The notes: generated from the sequence alone by a model not told the origin. Shown: positions 23,736 to 31,522, counted from the stretch's first letter. The stretch: DNA of 34,033 nucleotides from Saprospiraceae bacterium (GCA_020629845.1 JAHDCQ010000021.1:1-34033); one strand, 5' to 3'. Program-made: numbers and translations.

Positions 23736-24833
23736 ATGCAAGCAATAATAGATAAATATCGCCACATCATTGTCCAGATTGCTACACCTTATAGCAAGGG
23801 TACGGGCTTTTACCTAAGTCCGTATAATATCATTGTCACTAATGAGCATGTCGTACGCGACAACCGAGAAGTGGTGATTGAAGGTAAAAGCTTCACTCGC
23901 CAGCTCACTCCTGTGCTTTTTCTTGACGAAAAATATGACCTTGCATTTCTAGCAGCTCCTGAAAATACCAACCTACCCGAAGTGGAAATTGGAGGACAAA
24001 GTGGCATCAACGAAGGCGATAAGGTACTGGCTGTGGGGCACCCTTTAGGACTATCCTTTACGTTTACACAAGGTATTATTTCCAATAAGGCACAGGAAGC
24101 AGGCACTGTAAGCTACATTCAGCATGATGCCGCCTTGAACCCTGGCAATAGTGGCGGGCCACTTATAGATAGCGAAGGCCGCATCATTGGGGTCAATACA
24201 TTTGTCATCAAAGATGGGCAGAACATTGGTTTTTCGTTGCCCGTCAATTATCTCCGCCAAACCATAGAAGCATTTCAAGCAGGCCATTCTGAGTTGGGTA
24301 TCCGCTGTGCAGCTTGCATGAATATCATTTTTGAGTCGGAGGTAGAAAATCATTATTGTCCGCATTGTGGTGCAAAAGTAGTACTGCCGAGCACTATAGA
24401 AGAATACAAAGCAAACGGAATAGCTAAAACTATAGAAGTCATGCTGGAACGCGCGGGCCACGATGTGCGACTTTCCAGGCGAGGACCAAACAATTGGGAA
24501 ATTCGAGAAGGAAGCGCGAAAATCCTCATTTCTTATCACGAAGATTCAGGGCTAATAGTAGGAGATGCTTATCTCTGTCTATTGCCACAGAAAAATATCA
24601 AACCCATTTATGAATTTCTGCTGCGCCAAAATAATACTATGGACGGCTTAACTTTCAGCATCAATCCCAATGGACAAGACATCATCCTATCCTTACTCAT
24701 CTATGATCGCTACTTGAATGAAGATATTGGCATTCGTCTCTTTCAGCACCTTTTTGAGCGGGCAGACTATTACGACAATGTACTTGTAGAAGAATATGGC
24801 GCTTACTGGAAAGAAGAAGCAACCCTCGAGTAA
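23736..24833 (+). CDS. Cytoplasmic trypsin-like serine protease with zinc ribbon and YbjN-like C-terminal domain
   Basis: 365 aa. Residues 1-185 form an HtrA-type chymotrypsin fold with a complete triad: His38 in TNEHVV, Asp68 in YDLAFL, Ser139 in GNSGGPL; GHPLG and IGFSLPVNYL are typical of the S1C group. There is no signal peptide or transmembrane anchor and no PDZ domain, so unlike DegP it should act in the cytoplasm. Residues 191-212 are a zinc ribbon, CAAC...CPHC (Cys191, 194, 208, 211). Residues about 225-365 (TIEVMLERAGHDVRLSRRGPNNW, LNEDIGIRLFQHLFERADYYDNVL) look like the YbjN or type III chaperone-like fold. I infer that the last two parts select or bind substrate. It starts at ATG 23736. 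It is monocistronic, with its own -7 box and a hairpin after the stop. Confidence 0.88.
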   Translation: MQAIIDKYRHIIVQIATPYSKGTGFYLSPYNIIVTNEHVVRDNREVVIEGKSFTRQLTPVLFLDEKYDLAFLAAPENTNLPEVEIGGQSGINEGDKVLAVGHPLGLSFTFTQGIISNKAQEAGTVSYIQHDAALNPGNSGGPLIDSEGRIIGVNTFVIKDGQNIGFSLPVNYLRQTIEAFQAGHSELGIRCAACMNIIFESEVENHYCPHCGAKVVLPSTIEEYKANGIAKTIEVMLERAGHDVRLSRRGPNNWEIREGSAKILISYHEDSGLIVGDAYLCLLPQKNIKPIYEFLLRQNNTMDGLTFSINPNGQDIILSLLIYDRYLNEDIGIRLFQHLFERADYYDNVLVEEYGAYWKEEATLE

Positions 24834-24837
24834 GTGG

Positions 24838-24918
24838 TAATGCGATAATGTTGAAATGTGGTGATGCTACAATATTTCCTCTATTATAAAATTTCAGCAT
24901 TGACACATTATCGCATTA
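24838..24918. terminator. Long hairpin after the serine protease gene
   Basis: A 14-bp perfect stem joins TAATGCGATAATGT (24838-24851) and its complement (24905-24918); an inner TGAAAT/ATTTCA pair extends the fold. It begins 4 nt after the stop. The words GATAATG and AATG recur in both arms and there is no clear T-tract, so terminator function is an inference. The rest of the 279-bp gap to 25112 shows nothing else. Confidence 0.6.
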
Positions 24919-25112
24919 TCTCATTTCAATATACCGTCCCCTTCCATTCAAAACGATAACATTTCCATAATTTCTTTTAAGAATCCATTAAGGGACATCT
25001 CGTCGCAAGCTCCAAACATTACAGGCGACAAACAAATGGTAAGCATCTAAAACAAAACATAAAATCAGCTTTACCATCATTTTTCACAAATCCAAATCAA
25101 AACAAACTAACA

Positions 25113-25757
25113 ATGAGATTTTTAATGCTATGCGTAGCTCTTTTCGCTACTTGTTTCCAAATCAATGCACAAACGGAAGACTCTAGAAATGCTTTAATCA
25201 ATTACAGCTTTAATATTGAAACGGGCTTAGTGAAAGGTTTAGACCCTTTTGAAGCGGTCACGGATAGAGAAAAGCGCATGTTGCGAAAAGCGAATGAGCA
25301 ACGCCAAAAGCAATGTATGGACGCGACATTTACAGCACTGCTTGATGATTTGAAAGGCAAACAAATAGGCATGTTACCCGTCAATAGTATGGAAGGGACG
25401 GTAAAGTATCACCAAGAGTATCCATTTCCACTGATACCAAAGCAAGCAGTGAAAAAACACGCAGGTGAAAACCGCGCAGACTACTACTTCAACCTCAACG
25501 TAACACTCACCAAAACCATGCTTGGTGGTATATTCGGGGTGAAGCCAAAGGCAAATGTACGTCTGGTGGTATTCGATCCTGCGGGCAACAAGGTGAAGGA
25601 AGTAAAAGGCAAGGCGAAGGCAGCTAAAAATGTTCGCATCTTCGATTTTCCGGGCAAAACCTTCGACAAAATTGACTTGGCGTATGTAGAACCTTTCGTG
25701 GAATCTATGATGCCAACCATCGAAGCGGCGATAGATAATACGGTTCGCCAATTTTAG
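25113..25757 (+). CDS. Secreted protein of unknown function
   Basis: 214 aa. The signal peptide is MRFLMLCVALFATCFQINAQ, with cleavage probably after the Ala-Gln. The mature part begins with a helical, charged region (DREKRMLRKANEQRQKQCMDATFTALLDDL), followed by a beta-rich segment (ADYYFNLNVTLTKTMLGGIFGVKPKANVRLVVFDPAGNKVKEVKGKAKA) and a C-terminal helix. No catalytic motif or lipobox is visible, so it is probably periplasmic. I do not recognise the family. The DFPGKTFDKIDLAYVEPFVESMM region hints at a conserved domain but gives no function. It is a single gene ending in a terminator that overlaps the stop codon of the convergent YdeI-like gene. Confidence 0.82.
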   Translation: MRFLMLCVALFATCFQINAQTEDSRNALINYSFNIETGLVKGLDPFEAVTDREKRMLRKANEQRQKQCMDATFTALLDDLKGKQIGMLPVNSMEGTVKYHQEYPFPLIPKQAVKKHAGENRADYYFNLNVTLTKTMLGGIFGVKPKANVRLVVFDPAGNKVKEVKGKAKAAKNVRIFDFPGKTFDKIDLAYVEPFVESMMPTIEAAIDNTVRQF

Positions 25758-25850
25758 GGCTTCGGAAAAAGTCGAATTTTAAAGAATCAAAGATTTTTAT
25801 GTGTTCTCATAATGTGAATCAGCTTAGGATAAGCTGATACTTTAATCAAG

Positions 25851-25878
25851 TAGGTAGTCAATGTATATTGGCTGCCTA
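25851..25878 (+). terminator. Intrinsic terminator overlapping the convergent gene's stop codon
   Basis: TAGGTAGTCAAT (25851-25862) pairs with ATTGGCTGCCTA (25867-25878), two G-U pairs, 4-nt loop, then TTTCTTTTT. The last three bases of the right arm are the TAG stop of the YdeI-like gene on the minus strand. A second 9-bp stem ATCAGCTTA/TAAGCTGAT precedes it at 25818-25838. Confidence 0.8.
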
Positions 25879-26466
25879 TTTCTTTTTCTGATACTGATTA
25901 GCGCGTATATTTTCATTGGCAAGTCGGGCGGTTTCTTGAATGCGTTTCAGGCGAGTAGGTGCACGCTTGGCATTGAATATCCATTCCAAAATACCACGCT
26001 TGATAGAGCGTGGAAATGCCTCGAAATACTGCTTGGCGTGTTCATATTTCTGAAACTCTGCTTCCAAATCATCAGGGATAATGCCCGCTTCTACCTCATT
26101 CAGGGCATCCCAAGTACCACGTTCTTTGGCGAGTGCAACCATTTCCAAACCTTTCGGCTGCATCCGATTTGCTGCAGTCAGTTTGGCTATTAATTCCTTA
26201 TTGACTTTACTCCAATTGCTATTCGGATTGCGCTTCGAGAAGTATTGAAAAAAACTTTCTGCGTCGCGCTTATTGATTTTGCTATCTATCCAACCAAAAC
26301 AAAGGGCTTCTTGCAAGGCTTCTTTATAGGTAATGCTTGCTTTGCCACTTGCTTTTTTATAAATAATCAGCCAAACCGCAGCCGTATTTTCATGATGTTC
26401 GAGTAGCCATTGTCGCCACGTCGTAATATCTTTAGCCGTTGTAGTAGAAATATCATCTGCTCTCAT
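25876..26466 (-). CDS. YdeI/OmpD-associated family protein
   Basis: 196 aa. It matches the YdeI (OmpD-associated) family: WRQWLLEHHENTAAVWLIIYKKASGKASITYKEALQEALCFGWIDSKINKRDAESFFQYFSKRNPNSNWSKVNKELI at the N-terminus is diagnostic, and the basic C-terminal helix (FNAKRAPTRLKRIQETARLANENIRANQ) is the usual tail. Family members have been linked to bacteriocin or peptide stress tolerance, but the biochemistry is unclear. There is no signal peptide, so it is cytoplasmic. It starts at ATG 26466. Its stop lies inside the terminator of the convergent gene, and a minus-strand terminator-like hairpin lies about 50 nt upstream of its start. Confidence 0.9.
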   Translation of the reverse strand: MRADDISTTTAKDITTWRQWLLEHHENTAAVWLIIYKKASGKASITYKEALQEALCFGWIDSKINKRDAESFFQYFSKRNPNSNWSKVNKELIAKLTAANRMQPKGLEMVALAKERGTWDALNEVEAGIIPDDLEAEFQKYEHAKQYFEAFPRSIKRGILEWIFNAKRAPTRLKRIQETARLANENIRANQYQKKK

Positions 26467-26512
26467 AGGTCGGATTTTGGTCTAAATTAGTGCTTTTTGG
26501 TGAGTTTTGGGC

Positions 26513-26539
26513 AAAAAAAAGCGCAGGCTTTGCTGCGCT
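26513..26539 (-). terminator. Terminator-like hairpin facing the YdeI-like gene
   Basis: On the minus strand, AGCGCAG and CTGCGCT form a 7-bp stem with a 6-nt loop, followed by eight Ts (plus-strand As 26513-26520). It points toward the YdeI-like start, yet no minus-strand gene lies just upstream. It may block antisense transcription or act as an attenuator. Confidence 0.6.
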
Positions 26540-26750
26540 CCAATGATGAAATTTTCAATCGGGTGATTAGTATGAAATATGTAGATTGTTTTTTCTAAAG
26601 ACGTGAGATATTAGATTTGAGATAGGAGACTTTTTTGTCTGTGATGTAAACACTCAATTCTAAATTCCCAATTTTTACAACTAAGGCGTTTGAAGTGCCT
26701 AAAAAGTTACAGGTGATTCCTTTTTTTTCAAAAAAAAATAAATTGTCCTA

Positions 26751-26758
26751 TATTTTTG
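26751..26758 (+). promoter_or_regulatory. Putative -7 element for the nuclease-like gene
   Basis: TATTTTTG matches TAnnTTTG; the implied leader to ATG 26860 is about 95 nt. The 393-bp divergent gap 26467-26859 also holds the hairpin at 26513-26539 and an imperfect fold near 26604-26665 built from GAGATATTAGATTTGAGAT-like words. Confidence 0.4.
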
Positions 26759-26859
26759 CTGACAAAAACATGACACTATAAGGATGCAAGTGGCAGAAAA
26801 AAGGATGCACCAAGATTTGTTAATGAGATGTTAATAAATATACTGTTGAACTCATACCA

Positions 26860-27450
26860 ATGCAAGAAAGCGGTTTAGATTTTCAATTTGATGCCAGATG
26901 GCGTGTCGAGAAGTACGACGAAACGGACTACTATCAAGCATTGAGTGGTAGAGGCTTTAGCGCAGTCGACTTTGTAGGGCTTTGGTGCGACGAGGTAGTA
27001 TTTATAGAAGTAAAAAACTACCGCAATCGCCCTGCAGACCAATTGGAACGTACTCGCGAAAAAATAGAAGGTGAAACACCACCTTTAGTACAGATTTTTG
27101 ATGAAAAAGTATGGGAAACCCTAGAAGGTATCGAACTCATTGGAAAAGCCTTGCGGCGGCGGTGGTGGTATCGGCAATACTACAAACTCCTGTCTTATCC
27201 CGCTTTGAAGGCACGACTCTTGCGCTCCAAACGCCTATTTTGGATGTATGTAGACGAAAAAATACAAACAGATACCAGTGCCGTTCGCTTAGTGCTTTGG
27301 ATGGAGTTGCCCGATGCTTTAGCAACAGAACGAGCAAATGTAGCGACCGCTTTAAAAAGACAACTTGAAGCAGATTTTCAGCAAATTGAAATGGCTAGTC
27401 AGGCACAGCATCCCTTCGGCGATAGTCTTAGTGTTAAGTCTATGGAGTAG
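26860..27450 (+). CDS. PD-(D/E)XK nuclease-like protein of unknown role
   Basis: 196 aa. The N-terminal third reads SAVDFVGLWCDEVVFIEVKNYRNRPADQLERTREKI: Asp37, a beta strand, then Glu50-Val-Lys52 form the D...ExK core of the PD-(D/E)XK fold, and the following Arg/Asn-rich helix fits DNA or RNA contact. The middle is very basic (ALRRRWWYRQYYKLLSYPALKARLLRSKR). No methylase, helicase or other restriction partner is adjacent, so it may be a repair or housekeeping nuclease; activity is inferred only from the motif. ATG 26860 follows a roughly 95-nt leader. Its TAG is directly followed by an in-frame ATG of the DUF4271 gene's longer form, so it is probably co-transcribed with DUF4271 and hemD. 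Confidence 0.8.
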   Translation: MQESGLDFQFDARWRVEKYDETDYYQALSGRGFSAVDFVGLWCDEVVFIEVKNYRNRPADQLERTREKIEGETPPLVQIFDEKVWETLEGIELIGKALRRRWWYRQYYKLLSYPALKARLLRSKRLFWMYVDEKIQTDTSAVRLVLWMELPDALATERANVATALKRQLEADFQQIEMASQAQHPFGDSLSVKSME

Positions 27451-27504
27451 ATGCGGAAGAATCCAAAAAAAATTCGGTTCTTTGCTTGTGAAGTGAAATG
27501 CAAC

Positions 27505-28593
27505 ATGAACGTACAAAAAAATACATATTACATATTCGTCATTTTTTTTATTTGTTTGTTTGGAACAAATGAAATTTTAGCGCAAGATGCCAAAAACCCA
27601 TTCGAGCTGACCACACGCCTAGATGCAACAGCAACACCAGAGGCAGCTACACCTATTCCACCTGCAACGAACCCACTCGAAATTACTACACCTAGAAATA
27701 CCGCTACCGAAACGGATACAGCTACTGAAGAAACGGAAACGGAAGAAATAATAATAGAGCCTGAAGTGACTGACGAAGCAGAAGCGGAAAAGCTCGTCAT
27801 TGATACGGAGAATCCGTTTGAAATGATTACATCTACCAGAAAACAGGAAACTACTGCCATAACCGAGGCGACACCTAAACCTACGAAAACTACATCAACA
27901 TCAACTGCGCCCTCAGGAGTAAAAACCGTTCCATTAGATACGAAAAATACAGGTTCGCTTTTTGGTATTGTGCTAGGGCTTTGCCTATTGTTAGCCTTTT
28001 TGTTTGCAGGCTTTCGTTCGTCTTTTAATAAGGCAATCCAAAATATTACGAATGCCAATATCCTAAAGCAAAGCTATCGGGAAATGAGTACCATCGGGCA
28101 AATGCCGCTTAATGTATGGTACATTTTTTCTTGGATAAGTATGGGGGTATTTGTGTTCCTATTGATGCGCTATTATGGCTTTGGACTCACGGAAAGTTAT
28201 CTCGGCAATTTGGCTTATTGTATCGGTATTGTGAGTGCATTGATGTTACTCAAACACGGGGTATTATTTCTAATTGGTGCTATTTTTCCAACCGAAAAAG
28301 AAGTACAATTATATAATTTTTTGATTATCATTTTCGGGGTAGCATTGGGCGTTTTTTTAGTTCCAGCCAATATTTCCATCGCTTACTTACCGTCTAATAT
28401 GGTCATTTATGCCATTTATGTGGCTTTGGCTCTCGTAGCTTTATTTTATTTATTACGCTCTTTTAGAGGATTAATGATTAGTAATCGCCTACTTAGTTTT
28501 CATAGATTTCACTTTTTGTTGTATATTTGCGCCGTCGAAATCGCGCCTGTTATCATATTATTGAAATTGGGATTACTATCAGCAGGAAAATAG
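27505..28593 (+). CDS. DUF4271 family membrane protein
   Basis: 362 aa from ATG 27505, preferred because it starts the signal peptide MNVQKNTYYIFVIFFICLFG; an ATG 18 codons upstream (27451, directly after the previous stop) is the alternative. Residues about 28-150 are an extracytoplasmic Thr/Glu/Ala-rich, low-complexity linker containing NPFELTT, NPLEITT and NPFEMIT, three copies of one short motif. Residues about 155-362 carry seven or so hydrophobic helices (LFGIVLGLCLLLAFLFAG, WYIFSWISMGVFVFLLMRYYG, FLIIIFGVALGVFLVPANISIAY, VIYAIYVALALVALFYLL, FLLYICAVEIAPVIILLKLG), the DUF4271 core. The function is unknown. Adjacency to a uroporphyrinogen-III synthase gene, only 9 bp downstream, is conserved in Bacteroidota and suggests co-expression. 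Confidence 0.88.
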   Translation: MNVQKNTYYIFVIFFICLFGTNEILAQDAKNPFELTTRLDATATPEAATPIPPATNPLEITTPRNTATETDTATEETETEEIIIEPEVTDEAEAEKLVIDTENPFEMITSTRKQETTAITEATPKPTKTTSTSTAPSGVKTVPLDTKNTGSLFGIVLGLCLLLAFLFAGFRSSFNKAIQNITNANILKQSYREMSTIGQMPLNVWYIFSWISMGVFVFLLMRYYGFGLTESYLGNLAYCIGIVSALMLLKHGVLFLIGAIFPTEKEVQLYNFLIIIFGVALGVFLVPANISIAYLPSNMVIYAIYVALALVALFYLLRSFRGLMISNRLLSFHRFHFLLYICAVEIAPVIILLKLGLLSAGK

Positions 28594-28602
28594 TTCGTTT
28601 GA

Positions 28603-29382
28603 ATGGCACTTAACAATGTAGCAGAACAGCAGCAATATAAAGTGGTGAATACCATACTCGTATCGCAACCTAAACCAGAACGTTCGCCCTATTATGATCT
28701 GGAAAAAAAATATGGTCTGACCATTGATTGGCGGCCCTTTATTCATGTGGAAGGCTTGACGGCCAAAGAATTCCGCAAGCAACGTATTCGCCCCGATGAA
28801 TACTCTGCTATCATTTTTACCAGTAAAAATGCAATAGAACACTTCTTCCGGCTGTGCGAAGACATGCGTATCACCATGTCGCAGGACACGAAGTACTTTT
28901 GTCTCTCGGAAGCAATTGCGAATTATTTGCAGAAGTTCATTGTGTATCGAAAGCGTAAAGTTTTTGTGGGTAAACGTGTAGTAGAAGACTTATCTACGGC
29001 TTTTAACAAGCATAAGGATAAAGAAAAATTCCTTTTGCCTTGCTCTAATTTAGGTAGCAAAGCCGTTTCTGCTTATCTCGAAAAGAATAACTTAAATTGG
29101 AAAGATGCCCTCATGTACCGTACAGTCAGTAGTGATTTATCGGACTTGAGCGATGTGACTTATGATGTGCTGGTGTTCTTTTCGCCGCTAGGAGTAAAAT
29201 CTTTGGTAGAGAATTTTCCTGATTTTAAGCAGAATGAAACCCGTATTGCCGTATTTGGCAATATGACCAATAAAGAAGTTCAAGATAGGGGCTTAACCGT
29301 AAATATTAAAGCACCTGCACCAGAAACGCCATCTATGACGATGGCATTGGAGCAGTATTTACAGAAATCGAATAAAGACTAA
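28603..29382 (+). CDS. hemD: Uroporphyrinogen-III synthase family protein
   Basis: 259 aa. HemD closes and inverts ring D of hydroxymethylbilane to make uroporphyrinogen III in the cytoplasm, for haem and related tetrapyrroles. The family has low sequence identity. The visible pattern is the two-lobed layout with TILVSQPKPE at the start, AIIFTSKNAIEHFF, a middle hinge (FCLSEAIANYLQKF), LLPCSNLGSKAVSAYLEKN, and DVLVFFSPLGVKSLVENFPDF with IAVFGNMTNKEVQDRGL near the end. The Bacteroidota form carries a short N-terminal extension (MALNNVAEQQQYKVVN). It starts at ATG 28603, 9 bp after the DUF4271 stop, and an intrinsic terminator closes the operon. Other haem genes are not in the window. Confidence 0.9.
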   Translation: MALNNVAEQQQYKVVNTILVSQPKPERSPYYDLEKKYGLTIDWRPFIHVEGLTAKEFRKQRIRPDEYSAIIFTSKNAIEHFFRLCEDMRITMSQDTKYFCLSEAIANYLQKFIVYRKRKVFVGKRVVEDLSTAFNKHKDKEKFLLPCSNLGSKAVSAYLEKNNLNWKDALMYRTVSSDLSDLSDVTYDVLVFFSPLGVKSLVENFPDFKQNETRIAVFGNMTNKEVQDRGLTVNIKAPAPETPSMTMALEQYLQKSNKD

Positions 29383-29427
29383 GGAAGCACTAACTCAAGG
29401 GGCTTCTATCAAAATAAATAGACACCT

Positions 29428-29463
29428 AAAACCCTGACAACTTTTCTTTGTTGTTGGGGTTTT
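29428..29463 (+). terminator. Intrinsic terminator after hemD
   Basis: AAAACCCTGACAAC (29428-29441) pairs with GTTGTTGGGGTTTT (29450-29463), with two wobble pairs, an 8-nt loop and a following T-rich run. Confidence 0.85.
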
Positions 29464-29488
29464 CTTTTTAGTAAAATATTAGAATGAC

Positions 29489-30133
29489 ATGGTGTTTATC
29501 GAAGAACTGCGGACTGCCCTAAAAGGCGAATTACCAGGCTATACCGCTCAACTCAAAATGGCACATAGCTTTCGGAATAGCGGGCCACAGTATGTGGAAG
29601 ATGCGACTCCAGCAAGCGTATTGATATTATTTTATCAAAAAAATGGTATTTGGCATATTCCGCTCATTCAACGTCCATCCAATAACCCTGCCGACCCACA
29701 TAACGGACAAGTAGCGTTTCCCGGCGGACGCTATGAAACCGAAGATAATACCCTCCAAAATGCCGCCCTCCGCGAAGCACAGGAAGAAGTAAATATCCAG
29801 CCCAAAGATGTGCAAGTATTGGGCAAATTGACTCCGCTTTACATTCCTGTGAGTGGCTATTTGGTTCATCCCTTTGTAGGCTACTTGGATTATATTCCAG
29901 ATTTTGTACCACAAGCAGGCGAAGTGCAAAGCATTATAGAAGCTCCTGTGGAAAGTTTTCTAGATACACGCAATTTGCATAAAAAAGACATGCATTTTTC
30001 GGAGGGCAGAACCTTAAAAGGAGTAGACTATTTTGACATTGAAGGCAAAGTAGTGTGGGGCGCAACCGCCATGATGATGAGCGAAATACTGGATGTATTG
30101 AGGGAGTCAAAGGAAATATGTGACTTGCTATAA
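29489..30133 (+). CDS. Nudix hydrolase, CoA pyrophosphatase (NUDT7/YeaB) type
   Basis: 214 aa. The Nudix box GGRYETEDNTLQNAALREAQEEVNI (first residues in GQVAFPGG) carries the REAQEE metal-binding core. The preceding PLIQRPSNNPADPHNGQVAFPGG with HxGQxxFPGG is the UPF0035 signature of CoA and acyl-CoA diphosphatases, which split CoA into phosphopantetheine and 3',5'-ADP. LTPLYIPVSGYLVHPFVGY downstream also fits. It is cytoplasmic. The start is ATG 29489, 25 nt after the hemD terminator. It is a single gene, convergent with the Uma2 pair and separated from it by a 10-bp stem. Confidence 0.93.
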   Translation: MVFIEELRTALKGELPGYTAQLKMAHSFRNSGPQYVEDATPASVLILFYQKNGIWHIPLIQRPSNNPADPHNGQVAFPGGRYETEDNTLQNAALREAQEEVNIQPKDVQVLGKLTPLYIPVSGYLVHPFVGYLDYIPDFVPQAGEVQSIIEAPVESFLDTRNLHKKDMHFSEGRTLKGVDYFDIEGKVVWGATAMMMSEILDVLRESKEICDLL

Positions 30134-30208
30134 TAGTGGACAGTAGGCATGATGCCGAATAGCCGGATTCAATTGTTTGGGAAATAACTGTGCTTGGGGC
30201 GCATAGAC

Positions 30209-30234
30209 AGCAGCTACGTTCAACCGTAGCTGCT
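30209..30234. terminator. Hairpin between Nudix and Uma2 genes
   Basis: AGCAGCTACG (30209-30218) pairs perfectly with CGTAGCTGCT (30225-30234) around a 6-nt loop, 2 nt from the minus-strand Uma2 stop. There is no strong T-tract. Confidence 0.6.
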
Positions 30235-30236
30235 AT

Positions 30237-30863
30237 TTACACCCGCAAACGCTCCAAAGGCAATTCAAATCCCTCCAATACCGCTTCGCCACGCAAACTT
30301 TTTCCTTCAAATCCTTCTACCAATTCCACGCTTTGCCCCACTCTATAAATCCATGCTTTTTCGCTATACGGGTCTATGAGCCATGCTAGGCGCACGCCGT
30401 TTGCCATCCAAGTATCTATCATTTTGCTTTGTAGTTTTTTCAAGCTGTCCGTACTCGAGCGCACTTCTACTACAAAATCAGGCACGACTTGCAGGAATTG
30501 CTCGTCGGAATTTTCGGGAAGTGTCGCTAAACGTTCATCCGATACCCAAGCACAATCAGGACTTCGGACAGCACCTGTTGGAAGTTCTATGCCTGTTGAG
30601 GGACTGAAACAGTCACCTAATTGATGTTCGTGATACCACATAAATAAGTACCCACTAACGATAAATTCGCGTTTTCCTGAACCTTTTTTTACTGGAGACA
30701 TAATGCTTACTTTTCCATCTGCTGCGCGTTCCATCAGCAAATCGGGGAATTGAATATATAAGGCAGTAAACTCCGCAATAGACAAAGGCTGCCCCAAAGA
30801 AATTGAGCCATGCTTGAACAATTCGGTAAGCACAGAAGGTGCGGCTACTGCTGTAGTTGTCAT
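30237..30863 (-). CDS. Uma2 family protein, downstream copy of a tandem pair
   Basis: 208 aa. Uma2 signature: PLSIAEFTALYIQFPDLLMERAADGKVSIMSPVKKGSG, the strand LPTGAVRSPDCAWVSDERL with the acidic residue, VVPDFVVEVRSSTDSLKKLQSKMIDTWMANGVRLAWLIDP with Asp, Glu and Lys of a PD-(D/E)XK core. Function is not established for the family; nuclease activity is inferred. It begins 7 nt after the stop of the upstream copy, so both are on one transcript. Between residues about 32 and 184 the two proteins are identical; they differ at the N-terminus (MTTTAVAAPSVLTELFKHGSISLGQ) and C-terminus (LPLERLRV). It starts at ATG 30863. Confidence 0.9.
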   Translation of the reverse strand: MTTTAVAAPSVLTELFKHGSISLGQPLSIAEFTALYIQFPDLLMERAADGKVSIMSPVKKGSGKREFIVSGYLFMWYHEHQLGDCFSPSTGIELPTGAVRSPDCAWVSDERLATLPENSDEQFLQVVPDFVVEVRSSTDSLKKLQSKMIDTWMANGVRLAWLIDPYSEKAWIYRVGQSVELVEGFEGKSLRGEAVLEGFELPLERLRV

Positions 30864-31410
30864 GCTAATTTTATTTTTGTATTTTCAATGGATTTAAAGG
30901 CAATTCAAAACCCTCCAATACCGCTTCGCCTCGCAAACTTTTTCCTTCAAAGCCTTCTACCAATTCCACGCTTTGCCCCACTCTATAAATCCATGCTTTT
31001 TCGCTATACGGGTCTATGAGCCATGCTAGGCGCACGCCGTTTGCCATCCAAGTATCTATCATTTTGCTTTGTAGTTTTTTCAAGCTGTCCGTACTCGAGC
31101 GCACTTCTACTACAAAATCAGGCACGACTTGCAGGAATTGCTCGTCGGAATTTTCGGGAAGTGTCGCTAAACGTTCATCCGATACCCAAGCACAATCAGG
31201 ACTTCGGACAGCACCTGTTGGAAGTTCTATGCCTGTTGAGGGACTGAAACAGTCACCTAATTGATGTTCGTGATACCACATAAATAAGTACCCACTAACG
31301 ATAAATTCGCGTTTTCCTGAACCTTTTTTTACTGGAGACATAATGCTTACTTTTCCATCTGCTGCGCGTTCCATCAGCAAATCGGGGAATTGAATATATA
31401 AGGCAGTAAA
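30313..31410. repeat. 640-bp-offset tandem duplication with a 458-bp identical tract
   Basis: By eye, 30313-30770 and 30953-31410 are identical over all 458 bp. The next 93 bp toward the start codons differ at about nine positions, and differences reappear within a few bases at the other end before the copies lose similarity near the stop codons. Confidence 0.88.
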
Positions 31411-31503
31411 TTCAGCAATAGACAAAGGCCGCTCCAAAGAAATTGGGCCATATTTGAACAATTCGGTAAGCACAGGAGGTGCGGCTACTGCTGTATTTGT
31501 CAT
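30871..31503 (-). CDS. Uma2 family protein, upstream copy of a tandem pair
   Basis: 210 aa, same architecture and PD-(D/E)XK-like residues as the copy immediately downstream (VPDFVVEVRSS...KLQSKM). The N-terminus differs at several residues (MTNTAVAAPPVLTELFKYGPISLER) and the tail ends LPLNPLKIQK. It starts at ATG 31503. A minus-strand TATTTTTG box (31523-31530) gives a very short leader, so this copy is the first of the pair to be transcribed. The subtype differs from the Uma2 protein at 12118-12771. It is divergent from recQ with a 110-bp gap. Confidence 0.9.
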   Translation of the reverse strand: MTNTAVAAPPVLTELFKYGPISLERPLSIAEFTALYIQFPDLLMERAADGKVSIMSPVKKGSGKREFIVSGYLFMWYHEHQLGDCFSPSTGIELPTGAVRSPDCAWVSDERLATLPENSDEQFLQVVPDFVVEVRSSTDSLKKLQSKMIDTWMANGVRLAWLIDPYSEKAWIYRVGQSVELVEGFEGKSLRGEAVLEGFELPLNPLKIQK

Positions 31504-31522
31504 GATGCGATATTATTTCCTC

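Noticed and set aside
27528-28058. 176-aa antisense ORF opposite the DUF4271 linker
   Set aside because: Val/Ser-rich shadow of the Thr/Glu/Ala-rich linker with no independent support.
12118-31503. Three Uma2 genes as a defence island
   Set aside because: They are far apart (one at 12 kb, two at 31 kb), of two subtypes, with no methylase, toxin or other defence gene near.
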